From Corallococcus macrosporus (GTDB lineage Bacteria > Myxococcota > Myxococcia > Myxococcales > Myxococcaceae), in assembly GCF_017302985.1 (NCBI RefSeq), contig NZ_JAFIMU010000004.1, positions 248,001-312,000 of the forward strand: DNA of 64,000 nucleotides, given 5' to 3'. The notes beneath the pieces were generated by a model that was not told the DNA's origin, made no database searches, and worked only from the letters and a program-made list of their open reading frames with translations. This document shows positions 1 to 9,039 of the stretch, piece after piece. The position numbers were made by a program, and so were the translations under genes. Each line of letters starts with the position of its first letter. Positions within the stretch are counted from its first letter, which is position 1.

Positions 1-433
1 CGTGCTTGTGGCCGGCGGCGACGGACTGGCTGAAGGACTGGATGTCCTGGTTGCTGACCTCCTTCTGGATGAAGGTGGAGAGCAGGCGCGCGGAGAGCCG
101 GGCGTACTCGGGCTCCTCCACGATGAGCGCCGCGGCGGTCTGGATGGACAGGCTGTCCAGCTCGCGCGTGGTGGCGCCGTCGTACAGGCCGCTGATGGTC
201 TTGGTGGCCACGCGCATCACGTCCACGCGTGACAGGCCCACGCAGGACTTGCCCACCGCGCGGACGATCTTGTTGAGGTCCACCGGCTCCGCCGTGCCGT
301 TGCGCTTCTTCACCCGCATCGTGGTGGCGAAATCACCGGGCGCCGACGAGGCCTGCGTGGCGGGCGCCACGGTGGCGGAGTCAGGGGGCGGAGAGGCGAC
401 GACGTTCGGCTTCAGGGGCGTCTGGACGGTCAC
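1..433 (-). CDS. nrdA: Ribonucleoside-diphosphate reductase alpha subunit, 5' part only
   Basis: The minus strand reads off the left edge, so only about the first 144 residues are present. After a Pro/Ala/Thr-rich leader comes an ATP-cone: MRVKKRNGTAEPVDLNKIV, then SCVGLSRVDV, LDSLSIQTAAALI and FIQKEVSNQDIQSFSQSVA. This order matches the allosteric N-terminus of class I NrdA, which reduces ribonucleotides to deoxyribonucleotides in the cytoplasm. The catalytic barrel lies outside the window. The start is uncertain: GTG at 433 is chosen because the leader is in frame from there; TTG at 454 or ATG at 319 (just before the ATP-cone) are alternatives. A consensus-like promoter lies about 240 bp upstream. 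Confidence 0.85.
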   Translation of the reverse strand, partial: MTVQTPLKPNVVASPPPDSATVAPATQASSAPGDFATTMRVKKRNGTAEPVDLNKIVRAVGKSCVGLSRVDVMRVATKTISGLYDGATTRELDSLSIQTAAALIVEEPEYARLSARLLSTFIQKEVSNQDIQSFSQSVAAGHKH

Positions 434-673
434 GGGCGTCTCACTTCCGGGCAAGGCAATGGCGTAGCCACCAGGGCGGACTGACCCCGTGGGTGACGGC
501 TTCGGAGATGACAGGGAGGGACTACTTCCGATCAGGACCCGCGGGCTTGGCGGCAACAACCCGACATGTAGCGAATTGTGAGGCGAATGTGTGTGTCAGG
601 CAAGAAAACCACACGAGCCTCCGGGTTTCGGGAACGTGCCCCCGGGGTGGCGGGCGAGCAACAGAGGAGACCC

Positions 674-702
674 AAGCTATGGGGGGTCCCCTGGTGTGTC
701 AA
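674..702 (-). promoter_or_regulatory. Candidate sigma-70 promoter for nrdA
   Basis: Read on the minus strand, a perfect -35 hexamer TTGACA (702-697) is followed after exactly 17 bases by TAGCTT (679-674), which keeps the TAnnnT pattern. It faces nrdA with a leader of about 240 bases. Based on sequence match only. Confidence 0.45.
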
Positions 703-740
703 CGCTAGATCCTGTGTAAACCTGCCCCCAGGGTCGGATC

Positions 741-760
741 GATCATTGCAATCTATGATC
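741..760. promoter_or_regulatory. Inverted repeat upstream of nrdA promoter
   Basis: GATCAT (741-746) and ATGATC (755-760) are exact reverse complements around 8 bases. The repeat sits about 40 bp upstream of the candidate nrdA -35 box, where an activator could bind. It does not match the NrdR box consensus. The binding protein is unknown. Confidence 0.3.
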
Positions 761-861
761 ACTCACCGACACTTTTCGGGCCGTCCTCCGGCGGACATTT
801 ACACGGCCGGAAAAGGCCGCCCGTGACCGTCTTTTTCATGGGGTCATCCAACCCCCCAAGA

Positions 862-1638
862 TCAGGGCGCGAGGCCCGCGTCGGGGGTTGGGGCGCCTGA
901 CGGAGGCGTGGCGGGGGCCGGTGCTACAGGGGTGTTGCTCGGGCCCGGTGCTACAGGGCTGTTGTCCGGGGCGCTCTCGGTGTGGACGGCGCGGCGCAGG
1001 GCCTCCTCCAGGTTCCGGGCGGTGGGGCCCACGGTGGTGAGCATCTGGTTGGCGGCGCGGGCGTGGCGGTTCTCCGTCTCCGCGGCGAGCTTGAGCTGGG
1101 CCAGCCCCTCCGACACCAGGCGGCGGGCGTCCTCCAGCTTCTGGCGGGCCTGGTAGAAGGCGACGTCGGTGAGCATGGACTGGAGGCTGCGGCGCTGCTC
1201 CTCCGTGATGCCGGAGAGCTTCTCCGCGCGGCGCAGGTAGTAGAGGCCGCGCTCCACCTTGGGGGGCTCGCCGGACGCGATGCGCGGGCGGGCCAGGGTC
1301 TCCAGCAGGGGGAAGAGGGCGCGGTCCAGGTCGTCGCGGTCGGTGAACTTCTGCTGCGTCAGCAGGGTGACGTCCTGGCCCTCCAGGGGGATGGGGGCGT
1401 AGGTGTCCGCGAGGCGCGGGTCGCCCGGGCGGTAGGCGGCGGCGCCCGTGGGCATGGCGCGGCCCTTCATCACCACCAGCTCGTCGTTCTCCTGCACGAC
1501 GGTGAAGGTGCGGGCGTTGAGTTGGCCCAGGAGGAAGACGACGCCGCCACCCAGGCCCAGGATGACGAGGAAGACGAGCAGTCGGGTGAAGGTGCGGCGG
1601 GCCCGGTAGCCGAATCCCTGCGGTGAATGGGTGGTCAT
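862..1638 (-). CDS. Membrane-anchored protein of unknown function
   Basis: A 258-residue protein that I do not recognise. It has a short basic cytoplasmic N-terminus (RARRTFTR), one membrane segment at about residues 18-40 (LLVFLVILGLGGGVVFLLG), a helical region of about 150 residues rich in Arg, Glu and Leu, and a Pro/Ala-rich tail of about 45 residues ending PTPDAGLAP. The start ATG at 1638 is preceded by GGAG 10 bases upstream; the frame is open further 5' but without a ribosome site. It is divergent from the giant coiled-coil gene, with about 130 bases between starts. The topology suggests a bitopic inner-membrane protein with a periplasmic helical domain. Confidence 0.7.
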   Translation of the reverse strand: MTTHSPQGFGYRARRTFTRLLVFLVILGLGGGVVFLLGQLNARTFTVVQENDELVVMKGRAMPTGAAAYRPGDPRLADTYAPIPLEGQDVTLLTQQKFTDRDDLDRALFPLLETLARPRIASGEPPKVERGLYYLRRAEKLSGITEEQRRSLQSMLTDVAFYQARQKLEDARRLVSEGLAQLKLAAETENRHARAANQMLTTVGPTARNLEEALRRAVHTESAPDNSPVAPGPSNTPVAPAPATPPSGAPTPDAGLAP

Positions 1639-1766
1639 GTCGCCTGCTCTCCGGTCGGTCGGGCGTGGGCCCGTGAGGGTCTGGCCCTGAAATTGGGTCT
1701 TCTGGGACTCCAACGCTACAGTTCTCGCCCCCTCGGGAACATCATTTGCAACCCACCTTTCGTCGC

Positions 1767-4700
1767 ATGGGGCCCAGCGAACTGCTGCCCCGCTACATCT
1801 TCGCGGAGAGCCTGTTCGCGCGCCGACGCGTGCTCGAGGTCGACGCCGTGTCGTCCACGGGCGGCGAGAGCGCGCGCTTTCTCGTCGAGCGGGGTGCTCG
1901 CACCGTGGTGGCGTGCGACGCGGACGTGGCGGCGGTGGAGGCGGCGCAGAAGGCCCATGCGCACCCGCAGCTGCGCTTCCGCGCCAACGTCTATGACGAC
2001 CTGGAGGCCGGCAGCTTCGACCTGGTGCTGGTGACGGACCTGGCGCCCTACGTGCGCGCGCCGGAGCTGCTGGCGGAGCTGGCGCGGCTGGTGGCCCGGC
2101 AGGGCTTCCTCGTCGGCGGCCTGCGCAACATCGCGGGGCTGGCGCTGCCGCAGCTGGTGGATCCCGAAGAGACGGTGCCGCCCACGTACGGGCAGCTGCT
2201 GGACGCGCTGAGCGCGCACTTCCCGCATGTGGAGGTGGCCACGCAGTCGCCGGTGCTGGGCTACCAGCTCGCGTTCGAGAAGGGCGAGGGGTTGCAGGTG
2301 GACGGCTCGCTGGTGCGGCACAGCGAGGCGGCGTACTTCGTGGTGATGGCGGGCCTGGAGCCGGCGCGGGTGGTGGACCCGACGTGGGTGCAGCTGCCGC
2401 CGGAGCCGCTGGCGTTCACGCGAGGCAAGCTGGACGAGGTCGCGGCCCGGGCGAAGACCTGGGAGGAGCGGGCAGGGCGGCTGAAGGAGGCGGTGTCCAA
2501 GCTCCGCGCGGAGATTGGTGACCGCGAGGCGGAAGTGGTCGCGCTCAAGCCCGCGCTGGAGGGTGCGCGGCAGGACATGGCGCGGCTGACCGCGCAGCTG
2601 GAGCAGGCGCGGGGCACGGTGGAGTCCGCGCGCGAGCGGGACGACCTGAGCAGCCGGCTGCGGCGGCGCGAGCTGGAGCTGCAGGTCGCGACGGAGCGGA
2701 TCGCCGACGCGGACAAGCGGCTGACGGCGCAGCGCCTGGAGGTGGAGGCGGCGCAGCGGGCGCAGGCGGACGCGGGCGTGCAGGTGCTGGCGGCGCAGGA
2801 GTCGCTGCGGCTGGAGCGGGCGCGGCGCGAGGAGACGGCGGCGACGCTGGACGAGACGCGCGAGCGGCTGACCCAGGCGTACACGGACGTGCGCACGCTG
2901 CAGGACGAACTGGGCGCGCTGCGCGTGGACCGGGAGCGGGACCGGCTGGCGGCGGAGCGGGCGCAGGACGGGGCGGAGGACCGGCGCCGGCAGGCGGAGG
3001 CGGCTCGCGAGCGGGAGCTGCGCATCGCGGAGCAGTACTCGACGGCGCTCGCGGCGGTGGAGCACCTGAAGGCGGAGCTGGCGCGCGCGCAGGAGTCGGC
3101 GCGGACGGCGGGCGACGCGGTGCCGGTGAAGGAGGCGGAGTTGGCGCGGGCTCGCCGCGAGTTCGCCGAGGCCCAGCAGCGGATGCACTCCGCGGAAGGG
3201 GCGCGCAAGGACGCGGAGGCGCGGCTGTCGGAGCGCGAGTCGCTGCTGCGCGGCCTGGAGACGGAGCTCACCGCGGCGCGCGAGGCGGAAGGCCGGCTGC
3301 GGCAGGAGCTGGAAGGGCGCGCGCAGTCCGAGTCGGCGGCGCGGGCGCTGGCGGCGCGGCTGGAGGAGGAGCTCCACGCGGCCAGGCTGCGGCTGGAGAC
3401 GCTGGAGGCGGAGCAGCAGCGGGTCGAGTCCGCGCAGCACGCGGCGGGGCAGCGGCTGGCGGCGGCGGAGACGGAGCGCGTCCGGGTGGAGGCGGCGCTC
3501 GTCCAGGCCATCGACGCGGAGCGGGCCCAGGCGCAGGCGCGGCTGGAGGATGCGCTGGCCCAGGCCCGCGCGGAAGCCGACGAGCGGGTGACGAACGCGC
3601 TGGCCGCCGCGCACTCCGACGCGGATTCGCGCCAGGAGCGGGCGCTGGCGGAGGCCCGCGAGCAGGAGGAGGCGCGGCTCGCTCGGGCGCTGGCGGAGGC
3701 CCGCGAGCAGGAGGAGGCGCGGGTCGCGCAGGCGTTGGAGTCGGCCCGGGCTGATGCGGATGCGCGTGTCGAGCGTGCGTTGGCGGAAGCAGCGCAGGCG
3801 CTGGAGACGAACCGGTCCGACGCGGATGTTCGTGTCGAGCGTGCGTTGGCGGATGCGCGTGAGGCGGCGCAGGCCCTGGAGGCCGCTCGGGCTGATGCGG
3901 ATGCGCGTGTCGAGCGTGCGAAGGCGGAAGCCGCGCAGGCTCTGATTGAAGTCCAGGCCGATGCGGATGCGCGCGTTGAGCGCGCGCAGGCGGACGCGAC
4001 GCAGGCGCTGGCTGAAGCCCGGACTGATGCGGATGCGCGCGTTGCGCGTGCGAAGGCGGAAGCCGCGCAGGCGCTGACCGAAGTCCGGACCGACTCGGAT
4101 GCTCGTGTCGAACTGGCGTTGGCGGAAGCGGTCCAGGCGCTGGATGCGGCCCGGGCTGACGCGGATGCGCGTGTCGCGCGCGCGGTGGCGGAAGCGGCGC
4201 AGGCGCTGACTGAAGCCCGGGCTGAGGCGGATGCGCTGTTGGCGAAGGCGCTGGCGGACGCGGCGGCCGAGCGGGAACAGGCCCTTGCCGAGGTTCGCGC
4301 GAGTGCTTCGGCTCAACGCAGCCGGCACCTGGCGGACGTGGAGGCCCGCGCGGCGCAGGCGCTCTCTGAAGCGCGCGCGGAGGCAGAGGCCCAGCGGCTC
4401 CAGGCCCTTGAGGATGCCCGCGCCGAAGCCGAGGCCGAGCGGGTCCGGCAGTTGGAGGAGGCCGAGCTCCGCGCGGCGCGGATGCTCGCCGAGGTTCGTG
4501 CCGAGGCCGACGCGGTCCTTGCCCGCCGGTTGGCGGAAGCTGAAGCCCGCGCGGCCCAGACCCTCGCGGATTCGCGTGCGGAGATGGAAGCCCAGGCTCG
4601 CGCCGAGGCCGAGGCCCGGGTGGCCCGTGCTCTCGCCGAAGCCCGCGCAGAGTCGAGTGGCCAGACGGAGCAGGTGCTCGCCAGCGTGCGCGCCGAGGCG

Positions 4701-7700
4701 GAGGCCCGGCTCACGGAGGCGGAGGTTCGTGCCACGGAGGCCCTCGAGGCCGCGGTCGAACAGGCCCGCGCCGAGGCCCGTGACACCCTGGCCCGTGAGA
4801 TCTGGGAACACGGAGCCCGGCTCGCGGAGTCGAACCAGGCCCGCGAGGCCGCCGAGGCTCGCAACACGGAGCTGGAGGCCACGCTCCGCACGCTGCGGCA
4901 GGAACTGACCGATTCGGAAGCCCTGGCGGCGCTCATCCAGGAGGACCTGTCGCGGGAGCAGAAGGCCCGCGCTTCGACCCAGGCGGAACTCGAAGCGGCA
5001 CGCGAGTCCCTGATCACCGAGCAGGAGCGGGCGGCTCGCTGGGAGGCGTTGCTCGCCGACACCCAGGCGCAGCTGTTGTCGGAGCGCGAGCAGCAGGCCC
5101 GCGCGCAGGTGGCGCTCGCGAACCTGCAGGCGTCGCTCGACGCCGAGCGGGCCCTGCGTGCCCGGTTGGAAGGCTCCGAGTCCTCGTGGAACGAGGCGCA
5201 GAGCGCGCTGGAGGCGGACCGGCTGCGGCTGGATGCCGCGCTGGGCGTGGCTCGCACCGTCCTGGAGGAGGAGCGTGCGCAGCGGGTCCGGCTGGAGGCG
5301 GCGTTCGCCCAGCTCCAGACGGAATCCGCTTCAGCGCTGGAAGCGGAGCGTGCTCGGGCCGAAGCCTCGCGGGTCGCCGCGCTGGAAGCCCGGACCCAGC
5401 TGGAAGGGGACCTGTCGGCGGCACGTGCCGCGCGGCTGTCCACCGAGGCCGCGTTCGAACACACGCGCCAGACCCTCTCCGAGGTCCAGGCCGCCTTCAC
5501 CGAAGCGCAGCGCACGAACGAGGCCGCGTTGCTGGAGTTGCGGCAGTCGCAGGCGACAGTGCTGGAAGAGGCGCGTGCGGCACTGGCGGACGTGCAGCAG
5601 TCGCAGGCCGCCCAGGACGCGACGGTGCGCGAGCTGCGCGCGGAGCTGACGGAAGCGCGGCGGTCCGAGGTGGAGGCGTTGTCCTCGCTGGATGACGCTC
5701 GTACGAACGAGGCCGCGCTTCGCTCGGAGCTGGAGACCCTGCGCGCGGCGTCCGTGGCGCAGCGTGAGCGCCTGTCCGCGGCGGAGCAGGCGAAGGACGC
5801 GGTCCAGGCCCGGCTCGCGGAAGTGGAAGCATCGCTGTCTGAGACCGAGTCCCGCTACACCGAGCAGGCCGCAATCCTCTCCCCGATACAGCAGGCGCTC
5901 GCGGTCGAGACCTCGCGAGCATTCTTGTTGGAGCAGGCCCTGAAGGAGGCGGATGCTCAATATTCCGTCGAAACTTCGCGCGCGAGCTTGCTGGGACAAG
6001 CCCTGGAGGAGGCGGAGGCTCGTCATGCCGCCGAAGCTTCGCGCGTGCTCTCGCTGGAACAGGCCCTGACGGAGGCCGAGGCGCGGCTTGCCACGGAGAC
6101 GGAACGCTTCGCCATGAAGGTGGCGGAGGCGGAGTCCCGGCAGTCCACGGATACCGCACGGCAGGCGTCGCTGGCCCAGACGCTCGCGGAGGCCGAGGCC
6201 CGGCTTGCCGCGGAGTCCTCTCGTCGCTCCGAACTGGAAGCGGCGCTCACGGAGGCGGAGTCCCAGCAGGCCGCTGCGTCCGCACGGCGTGCCGAACTCG
6301 AGGCATCGCTCGCGGAGGCTGAGTCCCGGCAGGCCGCGGAGTCCACGCACCGCTCGGAGCTGGAAGCTTCGTTGAAGGAAGCCGAGGCCCGCCTCTCCAC
6401 GTTGGAGCAGGCACTGGCGGACGCGGAGAAGCGCGCTGCCTCCGAGACGTCCCGCCGCGTTGAGCTGGAAGCCTCGCTCACGGAAGTGGAGTTCCGGCTC
6501 GCCGCCGAAACCTCGAACCTCAGCGCGCTGGAGGACTCGCTGGCGCAGGCGGAGGCCCGTCTCGCCGCGGGCTCACAGTCGCAGGACGCGGCACGCGAGG
6601 CCGAAGCCCAGGCCGCGCGTCTCATGGAGTCCCTGACGACACGCGAGCAGGAGCTGCGCGAGGCCAGTGCCCTGCGTGTCTCCATGGAGGCGCAGCTGGA
6701 AGGCGCGCTCTCCCGGACCGAGCGCCAGCAGCAGGACCTGGACGAACTGCGCGCGCAGTTGGGCGTGAAGGAGCAGGAGCTGGCGGCCCTGCGCGCGGAG
6801 ACGGCCCGGTTGGGTGCCGCGCACCAGGAGCTGATGCGCCTGGGCTCCGAGCTGCAACGGGCACACGCCGCGCTGCATGAGCGGAGCCAGCAGGTGGGCC
6901 GGCTGGAGGCGGAGTTGGTGGACGCCAGCGACCGGCTCGCCGCGACGCGCGAGCACGCGGAGGTGCTCGTGGTGCAGCTGGAGACCGCGCGCCGCTTCGC
7001 GGGCAAGGCCACGAACCTGGAGGCCGCGCTGGAGGCGCTGCGCGCCGAGCTGGAGACCGCGCGCGCGGAGACGGCCCGGCTCACGGAGACCGGGAACGAG
7101 CGCACGTCCACGCTGGAAGGACAGCTCGCGGACCTCACCGCGCGCGCGGAGCAGGAGCGGACCGAACTGGAAGCCCGGCTCTCCACCCTCTCCACCGAGA
7201 GGGCGGAGCTTCAGGTTCGGCTCGCGGAACTGTCCGCGCAGGCCGGGACGGACCGGGCCGAGCTGGAAGCCCGCCTCGCCGAACTCACCGAACAAGCCCG
7301 CGAGGAGAAGTCCTCCATCGAGGCCCAGCTCGCGGACGTCACCGCCCGGGCCGCCGCGGAGCGGGCCGAGCTCGAAGCGCGCCTCGCGGACCTCACCGCG
7401 CAAGCCGACTCCTCGAGCGCTGAACGCGACGCCCGGCTCGCCGAAGCCGAAGCGCGCGCCGCGACGGCACAGGCCGAGCTCGAAGCCCGCCTCCAGCAGT
7501 CCGCTGAACTGACCCGCGAATCCCTCGCCGCCATGGAGGCCCGCCTCGTTGCCGCGCTCGAAGAAGCCCGGACCGAGCAGGCCGCGCTGGAGTCCCGCGT
7601 CGCCGCCCTGACCCAGGCCGCCGCCGACGCCGAAGCCCAGGCCCGCCGCGCGGACGCCGAGCGCACCGCCATGGCCTCCGAACGCGAGCGCCTCCAGTCC

Positions 7701-8129
7701 GACCTCACCGTCGCCCGTGCCGCCCGCGTCCGCCTGGAGGGCCGTGCCAGCTCCCTGGAGACCGCCGCCGCGGATGCCGTGCGCATCCTGGACGCCGAGC
7801 GCGCTGAACGCGACCAGCTCGCCGCGCGGATCCGCGAACAGCAGGCCCGGCTGGAAGCGCTCGAAACCGAACGCGAGACCCTGGTCCAGGCCCTGGAGGA
7901 CGCCAAGTCCTCCGCCGCCCCGCCCCCGGAGGACGTCCTGGAGATGGCCGCGGAGATGGAGGTCCTCCAGGCCCACGTGGAGAAGATGCAGGACCAGCTC
8001 GCCGCCCGGGAGGCCGAACTGGCCGAGCTGCGCCGCGCCAGCGCCCCCGCCACCCCCGGCGCCTCCCGTCGCGCCATGCCAGCACTGGACGTTCCGTCCC
8101 CGCCCAAGAAGGTCGGCGAGCGCGAATAA
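1767..8129 (+). CDS. Giant coiled-coil protein with methyltransferase-like N-terminal domain
   Basis: About 2120 residues. Residues 1-200 resemble a class I SAM methyltransferase fold: VLEVDAVSSTGGESARFL at the motif I position, an acidic strand end VVACDADV, and DLVLVTDLAPYV at motif IV. The glycine motif is degenerate, so catalysis is doubtful. From about residue 210 to 2080 the protein is almost continuous Ala/Glu/Arg/Leu coiled coil, including 22-residue repeats (3750-4240) and 21-residue repeats (about 6180-6560 and 7120-7440). The C-terminus is a short Pro-rich tail. A globular signalling-type head on a very long coiled coil recalls the architecture of the myxobacterial motility proteins FrzS and AglZ, but those have receiver-type heads; no function is assigned. 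ATG 1767 has no ribosome site; TTG 1746 has a weak GGGA seven bases upstream and is an alternative. Confidence 0.85.
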   Translation: MGPSELLPRYIFAESLFARRRVLEVDAVSSTGGESARFLVERGARTVVACDADVAAVEAAQKAHAHPQLRFRANVYDDLEAGSFDLVLVTDLAPYVRAPELLAELARLVARQGFLVGGLRNIAGLALPQLVDPEETVPPTYGQLLDALSAHFPHVEVATQSPVLGYQLAFEKGEGLQVDGSLVRHSEAAYFVVMAGLEPARVVDPTWVQLPPEPLAFTRGKLDEVAARAKTWEERAGRLKEAVSKLRAEIGDREAEVVALKPALEGARQDMARLTAQLEQARGTVESARERDDLSSRLRRRELELQVATERIADADKRLTAQRLEVEAAQRAQADAGVQVLAAQESLRLERARREETAATLDETRERLTQAYTDVRTLQDELGALRVDRERDRLAAERAQDGAEDRRRQAEAARERELRIAEQYSTALAAVEHLKAELARAQESARTAGDAVPVKEAELARARREFAEAQQRMHSAEGARKDAEARLSERESLLRGLETELTAAREAEGRLRQELEGRAQSESAARALAARLEEELHAARLRLETLEAEQQRVESAQHAAGQRLAAAETERVRVEAALVQAIDAERAQAQARLEDALAQARAEADERVTNALAAAHSDADSRQERALAEAREQEEARLARALAEAREQEEARVAQALESARADADARVERALAEAAQALETNRSDADVRVERALADAREAAQALEAARADADARVERAKAEAAQALIEVQADADARVERAQADATQALAEARTDADARVARAKAEAAQALTEVRTDSDARVELALAEAVQALDAARADADARVARAVAEAAQALTEARAEADALLAKALADAAAEREQALAEVRASASAQRSRHLADVEARAAQALSEARAEAEAQRLQALEDARAEAEAERVRQLEEAELRAARMLAEVRAEADAVLARRLAEAEARAAQTLADSRAEMEAQARAEAEARVARALAEARAESSGQTEQVLASVRAEAEARLTEAEVRATEALEAAVEQARAEARDTLAREIWEHGARLAESNQAREAAEARNTELEATLRTLRQELTDSEALAALIQEDLSREQKARASTQAELEAARESLITEQERAARWEALLADTQAQLLSEREQQARAQVALANLQASLDAERALRARLEGSESSWNEAQSALEADRLRLDAALGVARTVLEEERAQRVRLEAAFAQLQTESASALEAERARAEASRVAALEARTQLEGDLSAARAARLSTEAAFEHTRQTLSEVQAAFTEAQRTNEAALLELRQSQATVLEEARAALADVQQSQAAQDATVRELRAELTEARRSEVEALSSLDDARTNEAALRSELETLRAASVAQRERLSAAEQAKDAVQARLAEVEASLSETESRYTEQAAILSPIQQALAVETSRAFLLEQALKEADAQYSVETSRASLLGQALEEAEARHAAEASRVLSLEQALTEAEARLATETERFAMKVAEAESRQSTDTARQASLAQTLAEAEARLAAESSRRSELEAALTEAESQQAAASARRAELEASLAEAESRQAAESTHRSELEASLKEAEARLSTLEQALADAEKRAASETSRRVELEASLTEVEFRLAAETSNLSALEDSLAQAEARLAAGSQSQDAAREAEAQAARLMESLTTREQELREASALRVSMEAQLEGALSRTERQQQDLDELRAQLGVKEQELAALRAETARLGAAHQELMRLGSELQRAHAALHERSQQVGRLEAELVDASDRLAATREHAEVLVVQLETARRFAGKATNLEAALEALRAELETARAETARLTETGNERTSTLEGQLADLTARAEQERTELEARLSTLSTERAELQVRLAELSAQAGTDRAELEARLAELTEQAREEKSSIEAQLADVTARAAAERAELEARLADLTAQADSSSAERDARLAEAEARAATAQAELEARLQQSAELTRESLAAMEARLVAALEEARTEQAALESRVAALTQAAADAEAQARRADAERTAMASERERLQSDLTVARAARVRLEGRASSLETAAADAVRILDAERAERDQLAARIREQQARLEALETERETLVQALEDAKSSAAPPPEDVLEMAAEMEVLQAHVEKMQDQLAAREAELAELRRASAPATPGASRRAMPALDVPSPPKKVGERE
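3750..4240 (+). repeat. 22-residue (66-bp) coding repeats in the giant coiled coil
   Basis: Seven to eight successive units follow the pattern ADADARVERAxAEAAQALxEx with a 22-residue period. One unit carries a small extra insertion (REAAQAL). Twenty-two residues equals two hendecads, a right-handed coiled-coil or amphipathic-helix period, whereas later parts of the protein repeat every 21 residues (three heptads). Confidence 0.75.
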
Positions 8130-8153
8130 ACGCCGCCGTCTACACTTGCCCCC

Positions 8154-9005
8154 GTGGACGCAAGAGAACGCATCTTCAAGTACCACGGGCTGGGCAACGA
8201 CTTCGTGGTCCTGGACCGCCGCCGCACGGGCGTGGACATCGACGCGGAGCAGTCCCGCTGGCTGTGTGACCGGCGCCGGGGCATCGGCGCGGACGGGGTG
8301 CTCGCCCTCCTCCCGTCGTCCCGCGGCCTTGCCCGCATGGTCGTCCACAACGCCGACGGCAGCATCGCGGAGATGTGCGGCAACGGCCTGCGCTGTGCGG
8401 TGAAGTATCTGGTGGACCACTCTGGCCAGCACCCCGCGGTCATCGACGTGGAGACCGGGGCGGGCGTGCTCACCTGCGAGCCCGGCTACGGCGACGGCGG
8501 CGTGGTGGGCGTGGACATCTCCATGGGCCCGGCCCGGCTGGTGGCCGCGAACCTGCCCTCCGGGGCCACGGGAGAGCCTTTCGTCAACGCCCCCGTGCCC
8601 GGCCACGAGGACCTGCGGGGCACCGCGGTGAACATGGGCAACCCGCACCTGGTGCTCCTGGATCAACCCCTGGAGGCCGCCGAGCGCCTGGGCCCCACCC
8701 TGGAGCGGCACCCGGCCTTCCCGGACCGCACCAACGTGGAGTTCGTCCGCGTGGACGAGGACGGCCTCACCGTCGTCGTCTGGGAGCGGGGCTGCGGCCT
8801 CACCCAGGCCTGCGGCACGGGCGCGTGCGCGTCCGCGGTGGCGGCGGTGCTGGCGAAGCGCCTTCCCTCGAACGCCTGGCTGCGCGTCACCCTGCCGGGC
8901 GGCGACCTGCGCATCCGCGTTCCGGCCGACCTGTCCGACATCCGGCTCCGGGGCCCGGTGGCCTCCGTCTTCGAAGGCGTTGTCGCGCTTCCAAGGGCCC
9001 GATAA
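8154..9005 (+). CDS. dapF: Diaminopimelate epimerase
   Basis: A 283-residue enzyme that interconverts LL- and meso-diaminopimelate, the penultimate step of lysine synthesis and the source of the peptidoglycan cross-linking residue. It opens with FKYHGLGNDFVVLD. Both catalytic cysteines are present in their family contexts: MCGNGLRC near residue 75 and GLTQACGTGAC near residue 222. The length is typical. It starts with GTG 24 bases after the giant coiled-coil gene ends, so the two may be co-transcribed. It is followed closely by a response-regulator gene whose likely start is 34 bases downstream. Confidence 0.95.
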   Translation: MDARERIFKYHGLGNDFVVLDRRRTGVDIDAEQSRWLCDRRRGIGADGVLALLPSSRGLARMVVHNADGSIAEMCGNGLRCAVKYLVDHSGQHPAVIDVETGAGVLTCEPGYGDGGVVGVDISMGPARLVAANLPSGATGEPFVNAPVPGHEDLRGTAVNMGNPHLVLLDQPLEAAERLGPTLERHPAFPDRTNVEFVRVDEDGLTVVVWERGCGLTQACGTGACASAVAAVLAKRLPSNAWLRVTLPGGDLRIRVPADLSDIRLRGPVASVFEGVVALPRAR

Positions 9006-9039
9006 CCTTCGCTTTTCCTCCCTTCGCCCCCCGAGCGCC

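Larger units (their letters stand above)
434..861. other. Intergenic region upstream of nrdA
   Basis: This 428-base stretch holds no convincing gene. Short frames in it have no coding character or ribosome site. It contains a candidate promoter for nrdA on the minus strand (674-702), a 6-8-6 inverted repeat (741-760) and a short CGGCC/GGCCG hairpin at 804-819 without a usable T-run. It is less GC-rich than its surroundings around 715-810, as expected for a regulatory region. Confidence 0.6.

Noticed and set aside
532..826. Small open frames upstream of nrdA
   Set aside because: They overlap one another in both directions, lack ribosome sites and coding bias, and cover the regulatory sequences.
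804..836. Intrinsic terminator
   Set aside because: The CGGCC/GGCCG hairpin is followed by 12 bases before the T-run on the plus strand, and no plus-strand gene precedes it; on the minus strand there is no T-run.
1716..4811. 1031-codon open frame on the minus strand opposite the giant coiled coil
   Set aside because: It is a mirror of the extreme GC3 and repeat composition of the plus-strand gene: mostly Arg/Leu/Gln, no domain, no ribosome site.
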